From: Aequorivita sp.
GTDB lineage: Bacteria; Bacteroidota; Bacteroidia; Flavobacteriales; Flavobacteriaceae
Direction: 5' to 3'
Length of the DNA stretch: 64,000 nucleotides
NCBI GenBank assembly: GCA_030690315.1
Contig: JAUYGY010000046.1
Coordinates: 62,001-126,000 of the forward strand
Below, piece by piece: positions 52,204 through 63,654 of the stretch. The translations under genes and the position numbers were made by a program. Under the pieces are notes generated by a model that saw only the letters and a program-made list of their open reading frames with translations, made no database searches and had not been told where the DNA came from. How positions within the stretch are numbered: the stretch's first letter is position 1; each line of letters opens with the position of its first letter.

Positions 52204-52839
52204 ATGAACGAAGAACTTTTTGAACAACTGGAATTTGTTGAAAATCCATTGTTTGAAACCATTATTGAAAATTTGTTACAGCAGCAATACAGCGTTGTTA
52301 ACGATTTTTTTGTTTCGGAAGAAGTTGAGTTTCTTCGCAATTCATTGCTAGCAAAATATGATGCGGATAGGTTCAAAAAATCGGCCATTGGCAACCGGAC
52401 AAATGAAGAAATAGATAAAACCATCCGTGGCGATTTCATTCTTTGGATGGACGAAAAAAATGCCAATGAAGCCGAACTGCTTTTCTTCAAAAAGATAAAT
52501 GAATTGGTGAATTATCTAAACAAGACGTGCTTTTTGGGAATTCTTCAAAAGGAATTCCATTATGCAGTATATCCGACCGGAACTTTTTACAAACGGCATT
52601 TAGATACATTTCAAAACGATGACCGTAGAAAACTTTCTATAGTTTGCTATTTGAATGAAGATAATTGGAAGCGTGAAAACGGCGGCGAACTTACCATTTA
52701 TACGGAAAAAGACGAAGTGAATATTTTACCGCTTCCGGGTCGCGTGGTTATTTTTGAAAGTCAGTTGCTAGAGCACGAAGTGAAGGTGGTAAAAGCATCG
52801 GAACGTTTGAGCATAACGGGCTGGCTTAAAACACGCTGA
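52204..52839 (+). CDS. 2OG-Fe(II) oxygenase; start set at MNEELFEQ
   Basis: FYKRHLDTFQNDDRRKLSIVCYLNEDNW...GGELTIY...HEVKVVKASERLSITGW (HxD...H). Confidence 0.85.
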   Translation: MNEELFEQLEFVENPLFETIIENLLQQQYSVVNDFFVSEEVEFLRNSLLAKYDADRFKKSAIGNRTNEEIDKTIRGDFILWMDEKNANEAELLFFKKINELVNYLNKTCFLGILQKEFHYAVYPTGTFYKRHLDTFQNDDRRKLSIVCYLNEDNWKRENGGELTIYTEKDEVNILPLPGRVVIFESQLLEHEVKVVKASERLSITGWLKTR

Positions 52840-52846
52840 CGCAATC

Positions 52847-52945
52847 CTATTTTTTCTTAATTTTTTGATAGGCAACCACGGCAATTACCAAAATTGCCAA
52901 TATCAAAAAAAGGCCAGGGCCGCCTAGAAATTTAAGTATATCCAT
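52847..52945 (-). CDS. 32-aa hydrophobic small protein (not in ORF track)
   Basis: Read directly: MDILKFLGGPGLFLILAILVIAVVAYQKIKKK*. Confidence 0.55.
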   Translation of the reverse strand: MDILKFLGGPGLFLILAILVIAVVAYQKIKKK

Positions 52946-52947
52946 AA

Positions 52948-52981
52948 TTCAGTGTTCAGTGTTCAGTGTTCAGTGTTCAGT
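52948..52981. repeat. Heptamer tandem repeat (TTCAGTG)n
   Basis: AGT at 52951, 52958, 52965, 52972 and 52979. Confidence 0.95.
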
Positions 52982-53093
52982 AAATGTATTTAATTTTTCA
53001 CTACATCATTACACACTTGTTAGTTTTCATTTTTTTAAAAGTAATATCAGTACAGGATTAGTTAAAAAAATTGGCAGCATTCATTCACAGGTT

Positions 53094-53130
53094 TTACTGC
53101 TTACTGAATACTGCCAACTGAGTACTTAAT
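53094..53130. repeat. Degenerate heptamer array abutting tRNA-Ala
   Basis: ACT at 53096, 53103, 53110, 53117 and 53124 (exact period 7). Confidence 0.85.
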
Positions 53131-53133
53131 CTG

Positions 53134-53210
<77 letters not shown>

Positions 53211-53254
53211 TGCTGATTAGGATGCCAAAAATAGTAAATTTTTCAATACAAGCT

Positions 53255-54097
53255 TCATTTTAAAAAATCTATTGTCTTTTGCAGAGCACTTTTTAAATTA
53301 TCCGGCAAACTGGTTTCCTCCCAAGGATGTTTCGCATTAAAAACGTGGTCTGCGCCTTGAATGATTTCCAACACACTCTTTGGATTCCACGAATGGATTG
53401 CCATCGCTTCTTTTTGGGAAACCGTGGGGTCTTCGCTACCGTGGACGATAAGCATTGGAATTTGCATATTTTTCACAGCACGCTGAATTGATAAGCGTTC
53501 TTGATTTTCCTTAAAATCTTTATAAAATTGAAAATTATGTGGTAGCAACTGTTTCGTTCTGCTATTTTCAACGTGGGTTACGCCCGTTTCTTTCCACGAC
53601 TTAAATTCCTCTGTTCCTTCTTGAAATCTGGCTTTAAAATCGCTTACGCCTGCCCAGGTTACAACTTTGTGAATGCGGGAATCTTCTTCTGCTTTTATTA
53701 AAACAATCCCGCCGCCGCGGCTGTGACCAATTAAGGAAATGGTTGAAATTTTCGAGGGAAAATTTTCATTTCCACTTTCAATTTCATTTAAAACTCTGTC
53801 AAGATCATCCAGTTCCAAACTGAAATTATTTTCGGCAAAAGCCTCCAAATCTGGAAAATCAATGGGATTTTCCATTGTGCCGCCATTGTGTGAAAAATTG
53901 AATTTTAAGAAACAAAATTCCGCTTTGGCAAAAGCTTCCGCTACTAAATGCCAGGCTCCCCAATCTTTAAAACCTTTATAGCCGTGGCAAAAAATTATGA
54001 GGGGTTGCTTCTCATTCGTTTCTTTATAATAAACGTCAAAAAGAATCGGTTTTTTGTTTTTTGATTGGAGTATTTGGTTTTTTCTAATTAGCATCAA
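53255..54097 (-). CDS. Alpha/beta hydrolase
   Basis: IFCHGYKGFKDWGAW, GHSRGGGIVL, VHGSEDPTV, GADHVF. Confidence 0.88.
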   Translation of the reverse strand: MMLIRKNQILQSKNKKPILFDVYYKETNEKQPLIIFCHGYKGFKDWGAWHLVAEAFAKAEFCFLKFNFSHNGGTMENPIDFPDLEAFAENNFSLELDDLDRVLNEIESGNENFPSKISTISLIGHSRGGGIVLIKAEEDSRIHKVVTWAGVSDFKARFQEGTEEFKSWKETGVTHVENSRTKQLLPHNFQFYKDFKENQERLSIQRAVKNMQIPMLIVHGSEDPTVSQKEAMAIHSWNPKSVLEIIQGADHVFNAKHPWEETSLPDNLKSALQKTIDFLK

Positions 54098-56823
54098 TCT
54101 ATTTCTTTTTCAATGAAAGGAATGTTTGGGTCGCAGATTTCCATTATTAATTTCTTTAATTCAATGGTGAAGTTCTCCAAAGTTTCACTTGTAATAATTT
54201 GAGATTTATTTCGGCTTCCTGATTTTTCCTTAACCCCAAACTTTAAAAATCCGCTGCTTAAATTTTTAAATGAAATAATCCCCGCTTCGGCATTATTTAT
54301 TGGAATTTCTTTATTCATCATCAAAGCATAGGTCAATATTTGAAAAGCTTTGCTGAATTTGTAATCCTTCCCCAACTCTTCCCAATCAACCAGCTCTACA
54401 TCTCCCTGATTTACCAATCCGGTTTTGTAATCAATTATTCTGAGCTGACCATTATATTCATCTACCCTATCCACTTTTCCGTGAATTTTCACTGGAAAAT
54501 TCAGTTCCGGAATTGGGATTTCCAAGGTAAGGTCAGTCTCAATTTTAATAATTTTTATAGTGTTTCCAGCTTTAATATCGGCAATCTCACGATCTATAAA
54601 GTTTGAAATATAGCGCTTTGCAACTTCAAAACTAATCAAGTTCTTCCCTTTGGAAAATGTTCCACCTTTGAAAGTAATCTTAAACTGTTTTGTTACTTCA
54701 TCGGGAATTAATTCCTTCATTTTCAATAAATTTTCAACGGAAAGAATGCTGTTCTCCAATGGCTGATAAAACGTTTCCAAGGTGTCGTGAACAATAGTTC
54801 CCAAGGTATTTGCGGCTACGGTTTCCTCTACTTCCTCAAACTCGCTCAACTTTAAAATTTTCTGAAAATAGAAATCCAAAGGATTGCGGATGTAACTAGT
54901 TAATGCAGAAGGAGAAAAACCCTTTTCGGCTATTTCGCGAAGCCGCTGCAAAACAGCTTCCGTTTTATTTACTTGCTTTAAAGACAGCGGTTTTAACTGA
55001 ACTTTTGGAGAAAGAATGCGCTTATCAATAGTATGGACAGCGTGTTTTTCAATTTCCAATTGTCTTATGAAACGGCTCTTTTCACCTGTACTTATTCCTT
55101 CGGAATGATTGTTATAAAGTAATGTTATTCGCTCAGCCCTGTGCAATAATCTATAAAAATGGTAAGTATAAATAGCGTCTTTTTCATTGTAAAGAGGTAA
55201 TTTAAATTGCTGTTTTAAATCATAGGTAATAAAAGAGGCATTTGATTTTCCGGATGGGAAAATGCCTTCATTAACGGAGGTGATCATTACATTTTCGAAA
55301 TCTAGCACCCGAGTTTCCAAAACGCCCATAATTTGGAGTCCACTGTATGCATCTCCTTCAAAATCAAGCGATGTGGAAGCCGCGAGTTCTGAGAATAGCG
55401 CAAGTGTAGTTTTAATCGATTTGAGATACGGATATTTTTGGGCCAGCGCCTCAATCTTGCTGAAAATAGTGGTTAATTGATATAGAACAGTTCTTTCAAC
55501 AGAATGATTTATATGAATTTTTTGTAGTTCAGATAGTATTTGCAAAGCATTCCTTACCGCAGTTTTCCCATCATTTTTCCAATCCTCAAAAAGAAGTTGA
55601 AGCATAGGGTTTTGCTGATTGCGTGAAAGCTCAAAAAGTTCCTGGGGAGCAATATGGGTGATGTTGTTTTTGGCCAAGTCATCGGCAAGGGAATGCGCCT
55701 CGGGCAATAAATCATTGCCCAAAGGATGGTTCAAAATGGAAAGAATATTTTTATAGTAAAGAGTTTCGGAATTGCGAAGATGAATGGCAAAGAGCAATTC
55801 AAAAAAAACGACGGCAGGGAAGTTTTTCAACGAAACACCCATGGTAATATTCACGTTTTTTAAGTTGGGAGGGAGCGAGTAAAGCAAGGGAACGAGCAAA
55901 TTTTCGTCTCCCAATACAATTGCCGTTTTATTGATTTCTTCTTCTGAAAGTTGTGAAAGCAGTTCGCCAACATATTTTGCTTGTCCCACACTTTTTTGAA
56001 CCTCCACAAATTGAAAATGTTTCGGTTTTTCAAAATTATTTGCAATGAATTTGGGTTCATTGTTTTTAAAATAATTCCATTCGGTAATATAATTTCTTAT
56101 AAAATAGGAAGCGCTGTGTTTGGCATCTTGAAAAAAATAATTGTCGACATCCCAATAAGCTATTGAATTGCCTGTTTCAAGCAATTCTTGGAGAATGTGT
56201 TGCTCTGCGGTATTTAGCGCGTTAAAACCTATAAAAATGTGGGTTTTAGTACCGTTTGCATTTATGTAATATTCAAGGTTGGCAACAGCCTCGCGATAAA
56301 CCATGCCTTGATAGCCTATACTTTCCTGGAGCAAAAGTGTTTGGATATTTTCATAAAATTCTGGAAGGCTTTTCCAAAAACCCAAATAATTAGTTATTAG
56401 TTGCGTCTGTTCGTCATTTACCCCCCATCTTTCCAAAGTTTTAATACTGGCCAGATAGTTAAAGAATGGTTCCGGTTCCACCAAATAGCGATCGATCTCA
56501 TTAAAATCGTTAAGCAGCGTATTTGCCCAAGTGGAAAATGTTTCGAAATCGTCCTTTTCAATAATGGAGGTTGTTTTTAGGTATGCCTCATAGCTTTTAA
56601 AAAGTAACTCGGTATTGTCAATTATGGATACGTTTGAAACTTCTTCAATGAATTCTTCTATACTGATTATTCGCGGTGCAAATTGCGTTTTTGAAGCTTC
56701 CTTTTTTAATTCGTGCATCAAAAACCCACCAGCCCTTTTACTGGGAAGAATGAAGGTAATTTCAGAAAGATCTGAATGGTTTTTTTTTATGTCGGCTAAT
56801 GTTTCTTGAAGGAATGTTACCAT
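54094..56823 (-). CDS. AddB-like PD-(D/E)XK nuclease family protein
   Basis: N-terminal FILPSKRAGGFLMHEL; C-terminal VDRVDEYNGQLRIIDYKTG nuclease motif. Confidence 0.85.
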   Translation of the reverse strand: MVTFLQETLADIKKNHSDLSEITFILPSKRAGGFLMHELKKEASKTQFAPRIISIEEFIEEVSNVSIIDNTELLFKSYEAYLKTTSIIEKDDFETFSTWANTLLNDFNEIDRYLVEPEPFFNYLASIKTLERWGVNDEQTQLITNYLGFWKSLPEFYENIQTLLLQESIGYQGMVYREAVANLEYYINANGTKTHIFIGFNALNTAEQHILQELLETGNSIAYWDVDNYFFQDAKHSASYFIRNYITEWNYFKNNEPKFIANNFEKPKHFQFVEVQKSVGQAKYVGELLSQLSEEEINKTAIVLGDENLLVPLLYSLPPNLKNVNITMGVSLKNFPAVVFFELLFAIHLRNSETLYYKNILSILNHPLGNDLLPEAHSLADDLAKNNITHIAPQELFELSRNQQNPMLQLLFEDWKNDGKTAVRNALQILSELQKIHINHSVERTVLYQLTTIFSKIEALAQKYPYLKSIKTTLALFSELAASTSLDFEGDAYSGLQIMGVLETRVLDFENVMITSVNEGIFPSGKSNASFITYDLKQQFKLPLYNEKDAIYTYHFYRLLHRAERITLLYNNHSEGISTGEKSRFIRQLEIEKHAVHTIDKRILSPKVQLKPLSLKQVNKTEAVLQRLREIAEKGFSPSALTSYIRNPLDFYFQKILKLSEFEEVEETVAANTLGTIVHDTLETFYQPLENSILSVENLLKMKELIPDEVTKQFKITFKGGTFSKGKNLISFEVAKRYISNFIDREIADIKAGNTIKIIKIETDLTLEIPIPELNFPVKIHGKVDRVDEYNGQLRIIDYKTGLVNQGDVELVDWEELGKDYKFSKAFQILTYALMMNKEIPINNAEAGIISFKNLSSGFLKFGVKEKSGSRNKSQIITSETLENFTIELKKLIMEICDPNIPFIEKEID

Positions 56824-56836
56824 AGCCTAAAAATAA

Positions 56837-56865
56837 GAAACGCCCCCGAAAATCGGAGGCGTTTC
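56837..56865 (-). terminator. Hairpin terminator downstream of the OmpA-family gene
   Basis: GAAACGCCcCCGA-aaa-TCGGAGGCGTTTC. Confidence 0.75.
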
Positions 56866-56897
56866 AAAATTATTTATTTAAAACTTTCGGGTTGCAA

Positions 56898-58283
56898 CTA
56901 TTTCACAAGTGAAATCTCAACACGACGGTTTTGTTGTCTTCCAGCTGCTGTATTATTGGTTGCAATTGGTCTTTCTTCACCAAAACCTTGGGAAGTCAAT
57001 CTACTACCCGCCATACCGATTGTGGTCAAGTACTCTCTTACAGATGCAGCTCTTTCATTAGAAAGCGTCTTATTGTAAGAATCACTACCACGGCTATCTG
57101 TGTGTCCTTCGATCAAGAAGTTTGCGTTAGGATATTCTTTCATTATGTCTGCAATGCTCTGAAGTGCAGAATAAGACTCTTTTCTGATAGTTGATTTATC
57201 ATAATCAAACAAGATAGTTTTAGAGTAATCGTTCAATTGCTTGATGATTTCTACAGAAACTTCTGGACAACCTTTGTTAGCTACAGTACCAGCAACATCT
57301 GGACACTGATCATCTTTGTCAAGAACACCGTCACCATCTCTATCTTGGTAAGGACATCCGTTGTTAGCTTTTGGACCAGCTTCGTTTGGACAAGCATCAT
57401 CTTTATCAGCGATACCATCACCATCTGCATCTGGACAACCGTTAAGTGCAGCTAGACCAGCAACAGTAGGACATTCATCCTGTGGATCAGCAATACCGTC
57501 ACCGTCAGTGTCAGGACATCCGTTAAATTCAGCTAGACCTGGAGTGTTAGGACATGCATCGTTTCTGTCTTCGATTCCGTCACCATCAGTATCTGGACAT
57601 CCGTTGAACTCAGCAAGACCTGGAGTTTCTGGACATTCGTCATCTTTGTCGAAGATTCCATCACCGTCAGTATCTTTTCCACCAAATTGGAATACAATAC
57701 CAGCAGAATGTTGGAAATGAGTAATTCCGTAAGAATCCTCAAATGCATGCTTGTAAGTAGATTGTAAGTTAAGTGCTATATTATCGCTAAACCAGAATTT
57801 AACACCCGCAAGCGCGTTAGCTGTACCAAATCCGATGTCATCAACCCAAGTGTAACCTCCACCAATACCAATAGAAGGATCAAACCAGCTTCCGTTCAAT
57901 GCGCTTCTAAAGCTATATTTAACTTCACCATCTGCACTGTAATAGCTAAGATCATCAACAGCAATATCACCTAATTTATCAATTCGGTTAATAGAACCTG
58001 CTCCTGTAAATACAAAACCACTACCAATATATCTGCTGATAGCAAGTCTTGAAACTGAAGGAAGAATGTTCCAGTGGTCATTTGCGTTGAAATACTCGTC
58101 AAAGATATCCCCTCTAGCAGCAGCTGGGATACGTACTTGGTCCTCATTGAGTCCTGCTGGATAAACGTCAACAGCGTTTACACCAACCTCAACAGCCCAA
58201 GGATTGTTTTCGTCTTGCGCGTTCGCCACCCCGATTCCCATAAAAAGGATAGCAGCAACTAATAATCTGTTAAGATGTTTCAT
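56898..58283 (-). CDS. OmpA family protein with thrombospondin type-3 repeats
   Basis: DTDGDGIxDxDDxCP repeats; C-terminal [31 protein letters not shown]. Confidence 0.95.
   Translation of the reverse strand: MKHLNRLLVAAILFMGIGVANAQDENNPWAVEVGVNAVDVYPAGLNEDQVRIPAAARGDIFDEYFNANDHWNILPSVSRLAISRYIGSGFVFTGAGSINRIDKLGDIAVDDLSYYSADGEVKYSFRSALNGSWFDPSIGIGGGYTWVDDIGFGTANALAGVKFWFSDNIALNLQSTYKHAFEDSYGITHFQHSAGIVFQFGGKDTDGDGIFDKDDECPETPGLAEFNGCPDTDGDGIEDRNDACPNTPGLAEFNGCPDTDGDGIADPQDECPTVAGLAALNGCPDADGDGIADKDDACPNEAGPKANNGCPYQDRDGDGVLDKDDQCPDVAGTVANKGCPEVSVEIIKQLNDYSKTILFDYDKSTIRKESYSALQSIADIMKEYPNANFLIEGHTDSRGSDSYNKTLSNERAASVREYLTTIGMAGSRLTSQGFGEERPIATNNTAAGRQQNRRVEISLVK
57264..57674 (-). repeat. Five in-frame ~81-bp repeats encoding thrombospondin type-3 units
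   Basis: Five 27-29 aa units of D-x-DGDGI-x-D-x-x-D-x-CP...GCP. Confidence 0.9.
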
Positions 58284-58408
58284 ATTCGATTGTTTAATTT
58301 TTAAGTGTTAATTAAAAGCAAAAGTAAGTTGTTAAAATTTATAAACAAAAGTAAATCTAATAAAATTTTCCTAAAATCAGTGCTTTCGATACGTAAATAA
58401 AGGATTTA

Positions 58409-59605
58409 CTAGCCAATAACCTCCAATTTTTTTCCAATCTTAATAAAAGCACCTATTGCTTTATCCAAGTGAGCTCTATTATGGGCTGCCGAGAGTTGTA
58501 CACGTATTCGGGCTTTCCCTTTTGGAACCACGGGAAAAAAGAACCCTATTACATATATCCCTTCTTCCAAAAGCATATCTGCCATTTGCTGTGATAGCTT
58601 TGCATCATATAGCATTACGGGCACTATAGCAGAATCACCATCAATAATATCAAACCCAGCTTCTTTCATTCCTTTTTTGAAATAGGCCGTATTTTCCGCT
58701 AGCTTATCCCTTAACGTAGTATCTTCAGAAAGCATTTCGAACACCTTAATAGATGCGCCTACAATTGCGGGTGCCAAAGAGTTTGAAAATAAATAGGGCC
58801 GTGAACGCTGGCGAAGCATTTCAATAATTTCTTTCTTCCCAGTGGTATAACCACCCATAGCACCGCCCAGGGCCTTGCCCAGGGTTCCTGTAATGATATC
58901 AATTCTGCCCATAACGCCCTTTTCTTCCAAAGTTCCTCTTCCGGTAGCGCCTATAAAACCAGCGGCGTGGCATTCGTCAATCATTACCATTGCATCATAT
59001 TTATCTGCCAGGTCGCAAATTTTGTCTAATGGAGCTACCAGTCCATCCATTGAAAAAACTCCGTCGGTAACTATAATTTTAAAGCGGGTTCCTTTTTCAT
59101 TTGCTGCTATAAGCTGCTTCTCCAAATCTTCCATATTGCTGTTTTCATAGCGGTAGCGCGCCGCTTTGCACAAACGTACGCCATCAATAATAGAAGCATG
59201 GTTTAAAGAATCGGAAATAATGGCATCCTCTTCGCCCAACAGGGGTTCAAAAACACCTCCGTTGGCATCAAAAGCCGCGGCATATAATATGGTATCTTCA
59301 GTTTGGTAAAAATCCGCAATTTTTTTCTCCAGTTCTTTATGAATATCTTGAGTTCCGCAAATAAAACGAACTGATGACATTCCGAATCCATGTGTGTCCA
59401 TTGCATCTTTCGCGGCCTGAATAACTTCTTTATTTGAAGAAAGCCCCAAATAATTATTCGCACAAAAATTTATAACCTTTTCACCCGTTGAAATAGTAAT
59501 TTCAGCATCCTGTGCCGATGTTATAATCCGCTCCTTTTTATAAAGGCCGTTGTCCTTTATTTCTTCTAATTCGTTCTGTAAATGTTCCTTTATTTTTCCG
59601 TACAT
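58409..59605 (-). CDS. kbl: Glycine C-acetyltransferase
   Basis: [68 protein letters not shown]. Confidence 0.95.
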   Translation of the reverse strand: MYGKIKEHLQNELEEIKDNGLYKKERIITSAQDAEITISTGEKVINFCANNYLGLSSNKEVIQAAKDAMDTHGFGMSSVRFICGTQDIHKELEKKIADFYQTEDTILYAAAFDANGGVFEPLLGEEDAIISDSLNHASIIDGVRLCKAARYRYENSNMEDLEKQLIAANEKGTRFKIIVTDGVFSMDGLVAPLDKICDLADKYDAMVMIDECHAAGFIGATGRGTLEEKGVMGRIDIITGTLGKALGGAMGGYTTGKKEIIEMLRQRSRPYLFSNSLAPAIVGASIKVFEMLSEDTTLRDKLAENTAYFKKGMKEAGFDIIDGDSAIVPVMLYDAKLSQQMADMLLEEGIYVIGFFFPVVPKGKARIRVQLSAAHNRAHLDKAIGAFIKIGKKLEVIG

Positions 59606-59630
59606 AATTGCTTTATTTAAAGCTTCAAAA

Positions 59631-62600
59631 TTAAACTTTATTTATTAAAATTTCGTCCTCGTTACTATAGATAAGTATTTTTTCTGAAACCGTAAAACCC
59701 ATATCCTGCAGCGCATTTGCATAATCAATCAATTGATCGGCATGCCAAATTTTGGGGCTTCCGGTTTTATAATCAATTAACGTTGAAACATTTTCTGGAC
59801 TAATATTAATTCTATCAGGCCGCAAAACAAGACCGTCTTTTGTTAGTATGCTCCGCTCATTAAATACTTTATCCGTTCCGTCAAATTGTTTTTTCAATTC
59901 CAAATGTTGAATAATTTGATAAACAGTTCTTTTTAAAACATCAAATTCATCGGCCGGAACAATGGCCCTTTCTTCCAATTCCTCCAAAACCCCTTCAACA
60001 TCTGCTTCCGAATAAATTTGAGCCATGGTATCGTGCAACAAATTTCCAGCGATAATTGCATCAACGGTTTCTATTTCTAAATAAATTTCTTCGGAAGAAA
60101 CCATTTTCATGCCGTGTCTATTTGGATTGCTCGCAAAATATTTCGGCTCCATTTGGGAAACGACCTTTTTTTCTTTTGAAATCTTTTCTGAATTTTTTCC
60201 GAATTCATAAACCAATTGATCGCCGTCCCACATGCCTTTCTGTTTCAAAAATTCCATAAAAAGATGGTTGTAAGTTGAAGGATTTCCATCTTTCAGTTCG
60301 CTCGGCATTTCGGCGAAAACGAAGAGTTTTTCAACAGCGCGCGTTAAGGTTACGTACAGCAAATTAATATTGTCCAACTCCAATTGGCTTCGGTGCTCGT
60401 TGTACATTTCTTCCCCCTTCTCTTCATAATTTGCAACTTCTGTTTTATAATTTATTTGGGCTTCCTTAAAGCTAAAATCGTCTGTTTCCAAAGGATACCA
60501 AAGTTTGTCATATTTTCCATCATACAGCTGCATATCCGCAAACGGAAAAATTACCACCGGAAATTCCAGCCCCTTTGCTTTGTGAATGGTCATCAATTGC
60601 ACGGCGTTCGTACCTTCGCTGGCGGGAATTGAAGCGTTGTCCTTTTTTGTTTCCCAAACGTCCAAAAATGATATTTTATCGGCCTGCGGTTGTTGGTCAA
60701 ACTCATAAACCAAATCCATAAAACCGAAAAGATAAGCATCGGCATAATCGGCAATATTGAACTTTTCAATGCAATATTCAAAAGCTTCGTAAAGCGAAAC
60801 CGTGCGCATTTGTGCGAAGATAAATTCAACACCGTATTCCTTTAAATTTTCAGTAAATTTTTCTTCGGAAATATTTAGGAATTTTGTGAAAAAAGTATGT
60901 TTTTCCTCTGAAATATTTAAGTGATCGTGCAACAAATCCAGTAACTGTATTTTTGCTTCGTCATTGTTTGGATACAAGCAAACCTGTAATGAAAATATAA
61001 GGATTTGAACAAACGGTGATGACTGCAAAAGCAAGGTTTCCGAAGAAATTACTTGAACTCCGCGTTCCATTAAAAAAGCTCCAAGCGCAATTCCGTCGGC
61101 TTTTTTTCGGGTTAAAATGCAAATATCGCTTTCTGTAAATCTGTTGTTTTTTACGTTGTTGATTGTTTCTAAAACCAAATTTGAATAGGCTTCTTCCTTT
61201 TCGGCCTTATTTTGTTTCTCAATAAATTCAAATTTTATGTAGCCATCTTTTTTGTCTGTGCATTTCTGTTGGTTGCCTTCGTGGTATAATTTTGCGTGGC
61301 CTTCATTCGCAAAATAGGATGAAACAAAGCTGAAGAATTGATTGTTGAAATCTACTATTTCTTCACAACTGCGGTAATTTGTATCCAAAGGAAACACTTC
61401 TTTTTCTCTTTGAAAGGGATTGTTGTTTCCGTACAAGCCCATAAACTGCTCTGGCAAACCACCGCGCCAACGATAGATGGATTGTTTGGCATCGCCCACT
61501 AGCAAAAGACTGCCAGAGGTTGGCTCCAATTGTTGCGACAGCGCATTGTCAATCAACGGAATTAAATTTTCCCATTGCAACTTTGAAGTATCCTGAAATT
61601 CGTCAATAAAAAAGTGGCGGTATTTTTCGCCCAAACGTTCATAAATAAAAGGCGCTGGCTGGTTTTTAATTTCTTTGTTGATGAGCGAATTGAATTCTGA
61701 AATGGGCAGAATGTTCTTTTCTTCCTTTATGATTTCAATTTCTTGATTTACTAAATTTATAACTGAAAGCGGGGTTATGTTTTTCAGCATATTTTCAAGC
61801 AAAAGCAACTGGAAAACCAAGGTTTTTGTTTGTTGAAAATTTGTTATGAAAACTGGAGTCAATTCATCAATAATTCCCCCAATTGTAGCTGAAACCCTTA
61901 AAGGATATAACGCTTTTTCGCCCATGGTTTCCTGCCATTTTGCGGAAAAATTTATATCATATTTTCCTGCGGAAAGATTTTGAAAATGCTTCGGAAGAAA
62001 ACTGCCGCTAAAATCGTCATCCTGCAAACCACTTTCCGCAATAAGTTGAAGGGTTTGCGAAGCGATGGTTTCAATTTCAGCCGAAAACTTTTTCTTTTTG
62101 AGGACCAACTGTTTTTTGAATTCCAAAAAATCATCCAACGATTTCTGTTTCAAAACCGAAACGTGATCCGATTCATTTTCGTCATAAAGCAATTTTGCAG
62201 CATTGGCGATATCTCTGGATATATCCCATGATTTGTCATCGTCCGTTTTTTCCAAAGCAAAATCCAATAACACTTTGGTTATTTCTTTGTTCTCGCCAGC
62301 TTTGCTCAGTAGTAAATCCACCGCTTCGCCCAAAAGTTGGTCAATTTCGAGCGTAACTTCAAAATTTGTGGCCAGTTTTAAGTCGCGCGCGAAAGTGCGA
62401 ATCAACCGATGGTTGAATCTGTCAATAGTTTCAACGCTAAACGCAGCGTAGTTGTGTAATAAATTTTTTAAGATTTTTCGGGATTGGATTTGGATTTCAG
62501 GCAAATCTTTACCCGTTTCTTCAGCAATTATCAACATCATTGGCAGCGGTTCCGCAACGCTTTTTTCTTCACTGAAAGCTACCAAAGTTTCCACAATGCG

Positions 62601-62789
62601 CTGTTTCATTTCTGCGACCGCTTTGTTTGTAAAGGTAATTGCCAAAATATGTTTAAAGTAATCCTCGTTTTTTGAAGAAAGGATTTGTTTCAAATATTCC
62701 TTTACGAGCGTAAAAGTTTTCCCGCTTCCCGCGGCGGCATTATAAATTGAAAAGGAGGAATGGTTTTCCAAGGCATTGTGATTTTGCAC
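59631..62789 (-). CDS. AddA/UvrD-like helicase-nuclease
   Basis: [68 protein letters not shown]-terminal LIDYKTG. Confidence 0.93.
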   Translation of the reverse strand: MQNHNALENHSSFSIYNAAAGSGKTFTLVKEYLKQILSSKNEDYFKHILAITFTNKAVAEMKQRIVETLVAFSEEKSVAEPLPMMLIIAEETGKDLPEIQIQSRKILKNLLHNYAAFSVETIDRFNHRLIRTFARDLKLATNFEVTLEIDQLLGEAVDLLLSKAGENKEITKVLLDFALEKTDDDKSWDISRDIANAAKLLYDENESDHVSVLKQKSLDDFLEFKKQLVLKKKKFSAEIETIASQTLQLIAESGLQDDDFSGSFLPKHFQNLSAGKYDINFSAKWQETMGEKALYPLRVSATIGGIIDELTPVFITNFQQTKTLVFQLLLLENMLKNITPLSVINLVNQEIEIIKEEKNILPISEFNSLINKEIKNQPAPFIYERLGEKYRHFFIDEFQDTSKLQWENLIPLIDNALSQQLEPTSGSLLLVGDAKQSIYRWRGGLPEQFMGLYGNNNPFQREKEVFPLDTNYRSCEEIVDFNNQFFSFVSSYFANEGHAKLYHEGNQQKCTDKKDGYIKFEFIEKQNKAEKEEAYSNLVLETINNVKNNRFTESDICILTRKKADGIALGAFLMERGVQVISSETLLLQSSPFVQILIFSLQVCLYPNNDEAKIQLLDLLHDHLNISEEKHTFFTKFLNISEEKFTENLKEYGVEFIFAQMRTVSLYEAFEYCIEKFNIADYADAYLFGFMDLVYEFDQQPQADKISFLDVWETKKDNASIPASEGTNAVQLMTIHKAKGLEFPVVIFPFADMQLYDGKYDKLWYPLETDDFSFKEAQINYKTEVANYEEKGEEMYNEHRSQLELDNINLLYVTLTRAVEKLFVFAEMPSELKDGNPSTYNHLFMEFLKQKGMWDGDQLVYEFGKNSEKISKEKKVVSQMEPKYFASNPNRHGMKMVSSEEIYLEIETVDAIIAGNLLHDTMAQIYSEADVEGVLEELEERAIVPADEFDVLKRTVYQIIQHLELKKQFDGTDKVFNERSILTKDGLVLRPDRINISPENVSTLIDYKTGSPKIWHADQLIDYANALQDMGFTVSEKILIYSNEDEILINKV

Positions 62790-62928
62790 TAAAATACTGC
62801 TTTTATGGCTTTGGAATCAAATTAATCTATGGCTGAATAGAAATCTTATAAAAGCTATAACATTTTAAAGAGGTTAGAATGTTTAAATTTGAGTGAAATT
62901 AGTAGTAACCAATAAAAACGATATAATT

Positions 62929-63537
62929 ATGTCTTTCGAATTACCAAAATTACCGTATGCATTTGATGCACTGGAACCAAACATCGATGCAAAAACGATG
63001 GAAATACATCACGACAAGCACCACCAAGGTTATACCAACAATTTGAACGATGCCATAAAAGGCACCGATATGGAAGGGAAAACCATCGAAAATATTTTGA
63101 CCAATCTGGATATGGAAAACAAAGCCGTTAGAAATAATGGTGGGGGTTTTTACAACCACAGTCTATTTTGGAAAGTAATGTCTCCCAATGGCGGAGGAAA
63201 TCCTTCGGGCGATTTGGCAAAAGCTATTGACAGTGCCTTTGGAAACTTTGATGCTTTTAAGGAGAAATTTTCAAATGCCGCCAAAACGCAGTTTGGATCC
63301 GGTTGGGCTTGGCTTTGTGTTCACAAAGGAGGCAAAGTTGAAGTTTGCGCTACTCCAAATCAAGACAATCCGTTAATGCCTAAAGTGGGTTGCGGCGGAA
63401 CTCCAATTTTAGGATTGGATGTGTGGGAACACGCCTATTATTTGAAATACCAAAACAAGCGCCCGGACTATGTAGAGGCTTTTTGGAATGTAATTAATTG
63501 GGAAGAAGTTTCTGCTAATTATGCAAAAAACAAGTAG
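62929..63537 (+). CDS. Superoxide dismutase (Fe/Mn family); start set at MSFELPKLP
   Basis: [70 protein letters not shown]. Confidence 0.96.
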   Translation: MSFELPKLPYAFDALEPNIDAKTMEIHHDKHHQGYTNNLNDAIKGTDMEGKTIENILTNLDMENKAVRNNGGGFYNHSLFWKVMSPNGGGNPSGDLAKAIDSAFGNFDAFKEKFSNAAKTQFGSGWAWLCVHKGGKVEVCATPNQDNPLMPKVGCGGTPILGLDVWEHAYYLKYQNKRPDYVEAFWNVINWEEVSANYAKNK

Positions 63538-63563
63538 TAGTATAATAGAATATTGAATTTGAT

Positions 63564-63597
63564 AAATCCGCAGTCATAATAGGGCTGCGGATTTTTT
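63564..63597 (+). terminator. Terminator of superoxide dismutase gene
   Basis: AAATCCGCAG...CTGCGGATTTTTTT. Confidence 0.9.
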
Positions 63598-63654
63598 TAT
63601 ATTTTAATTGAAGAGATAGGGTTGCACAATAACTAAAGCCAATACAAAAAAACT

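Noticed and set aside
57264-57674. Novel DNA tandem repeat
   Set aside because: Explained as in-frame thrombospondin type-3 repeats of an OmpA-family protein.
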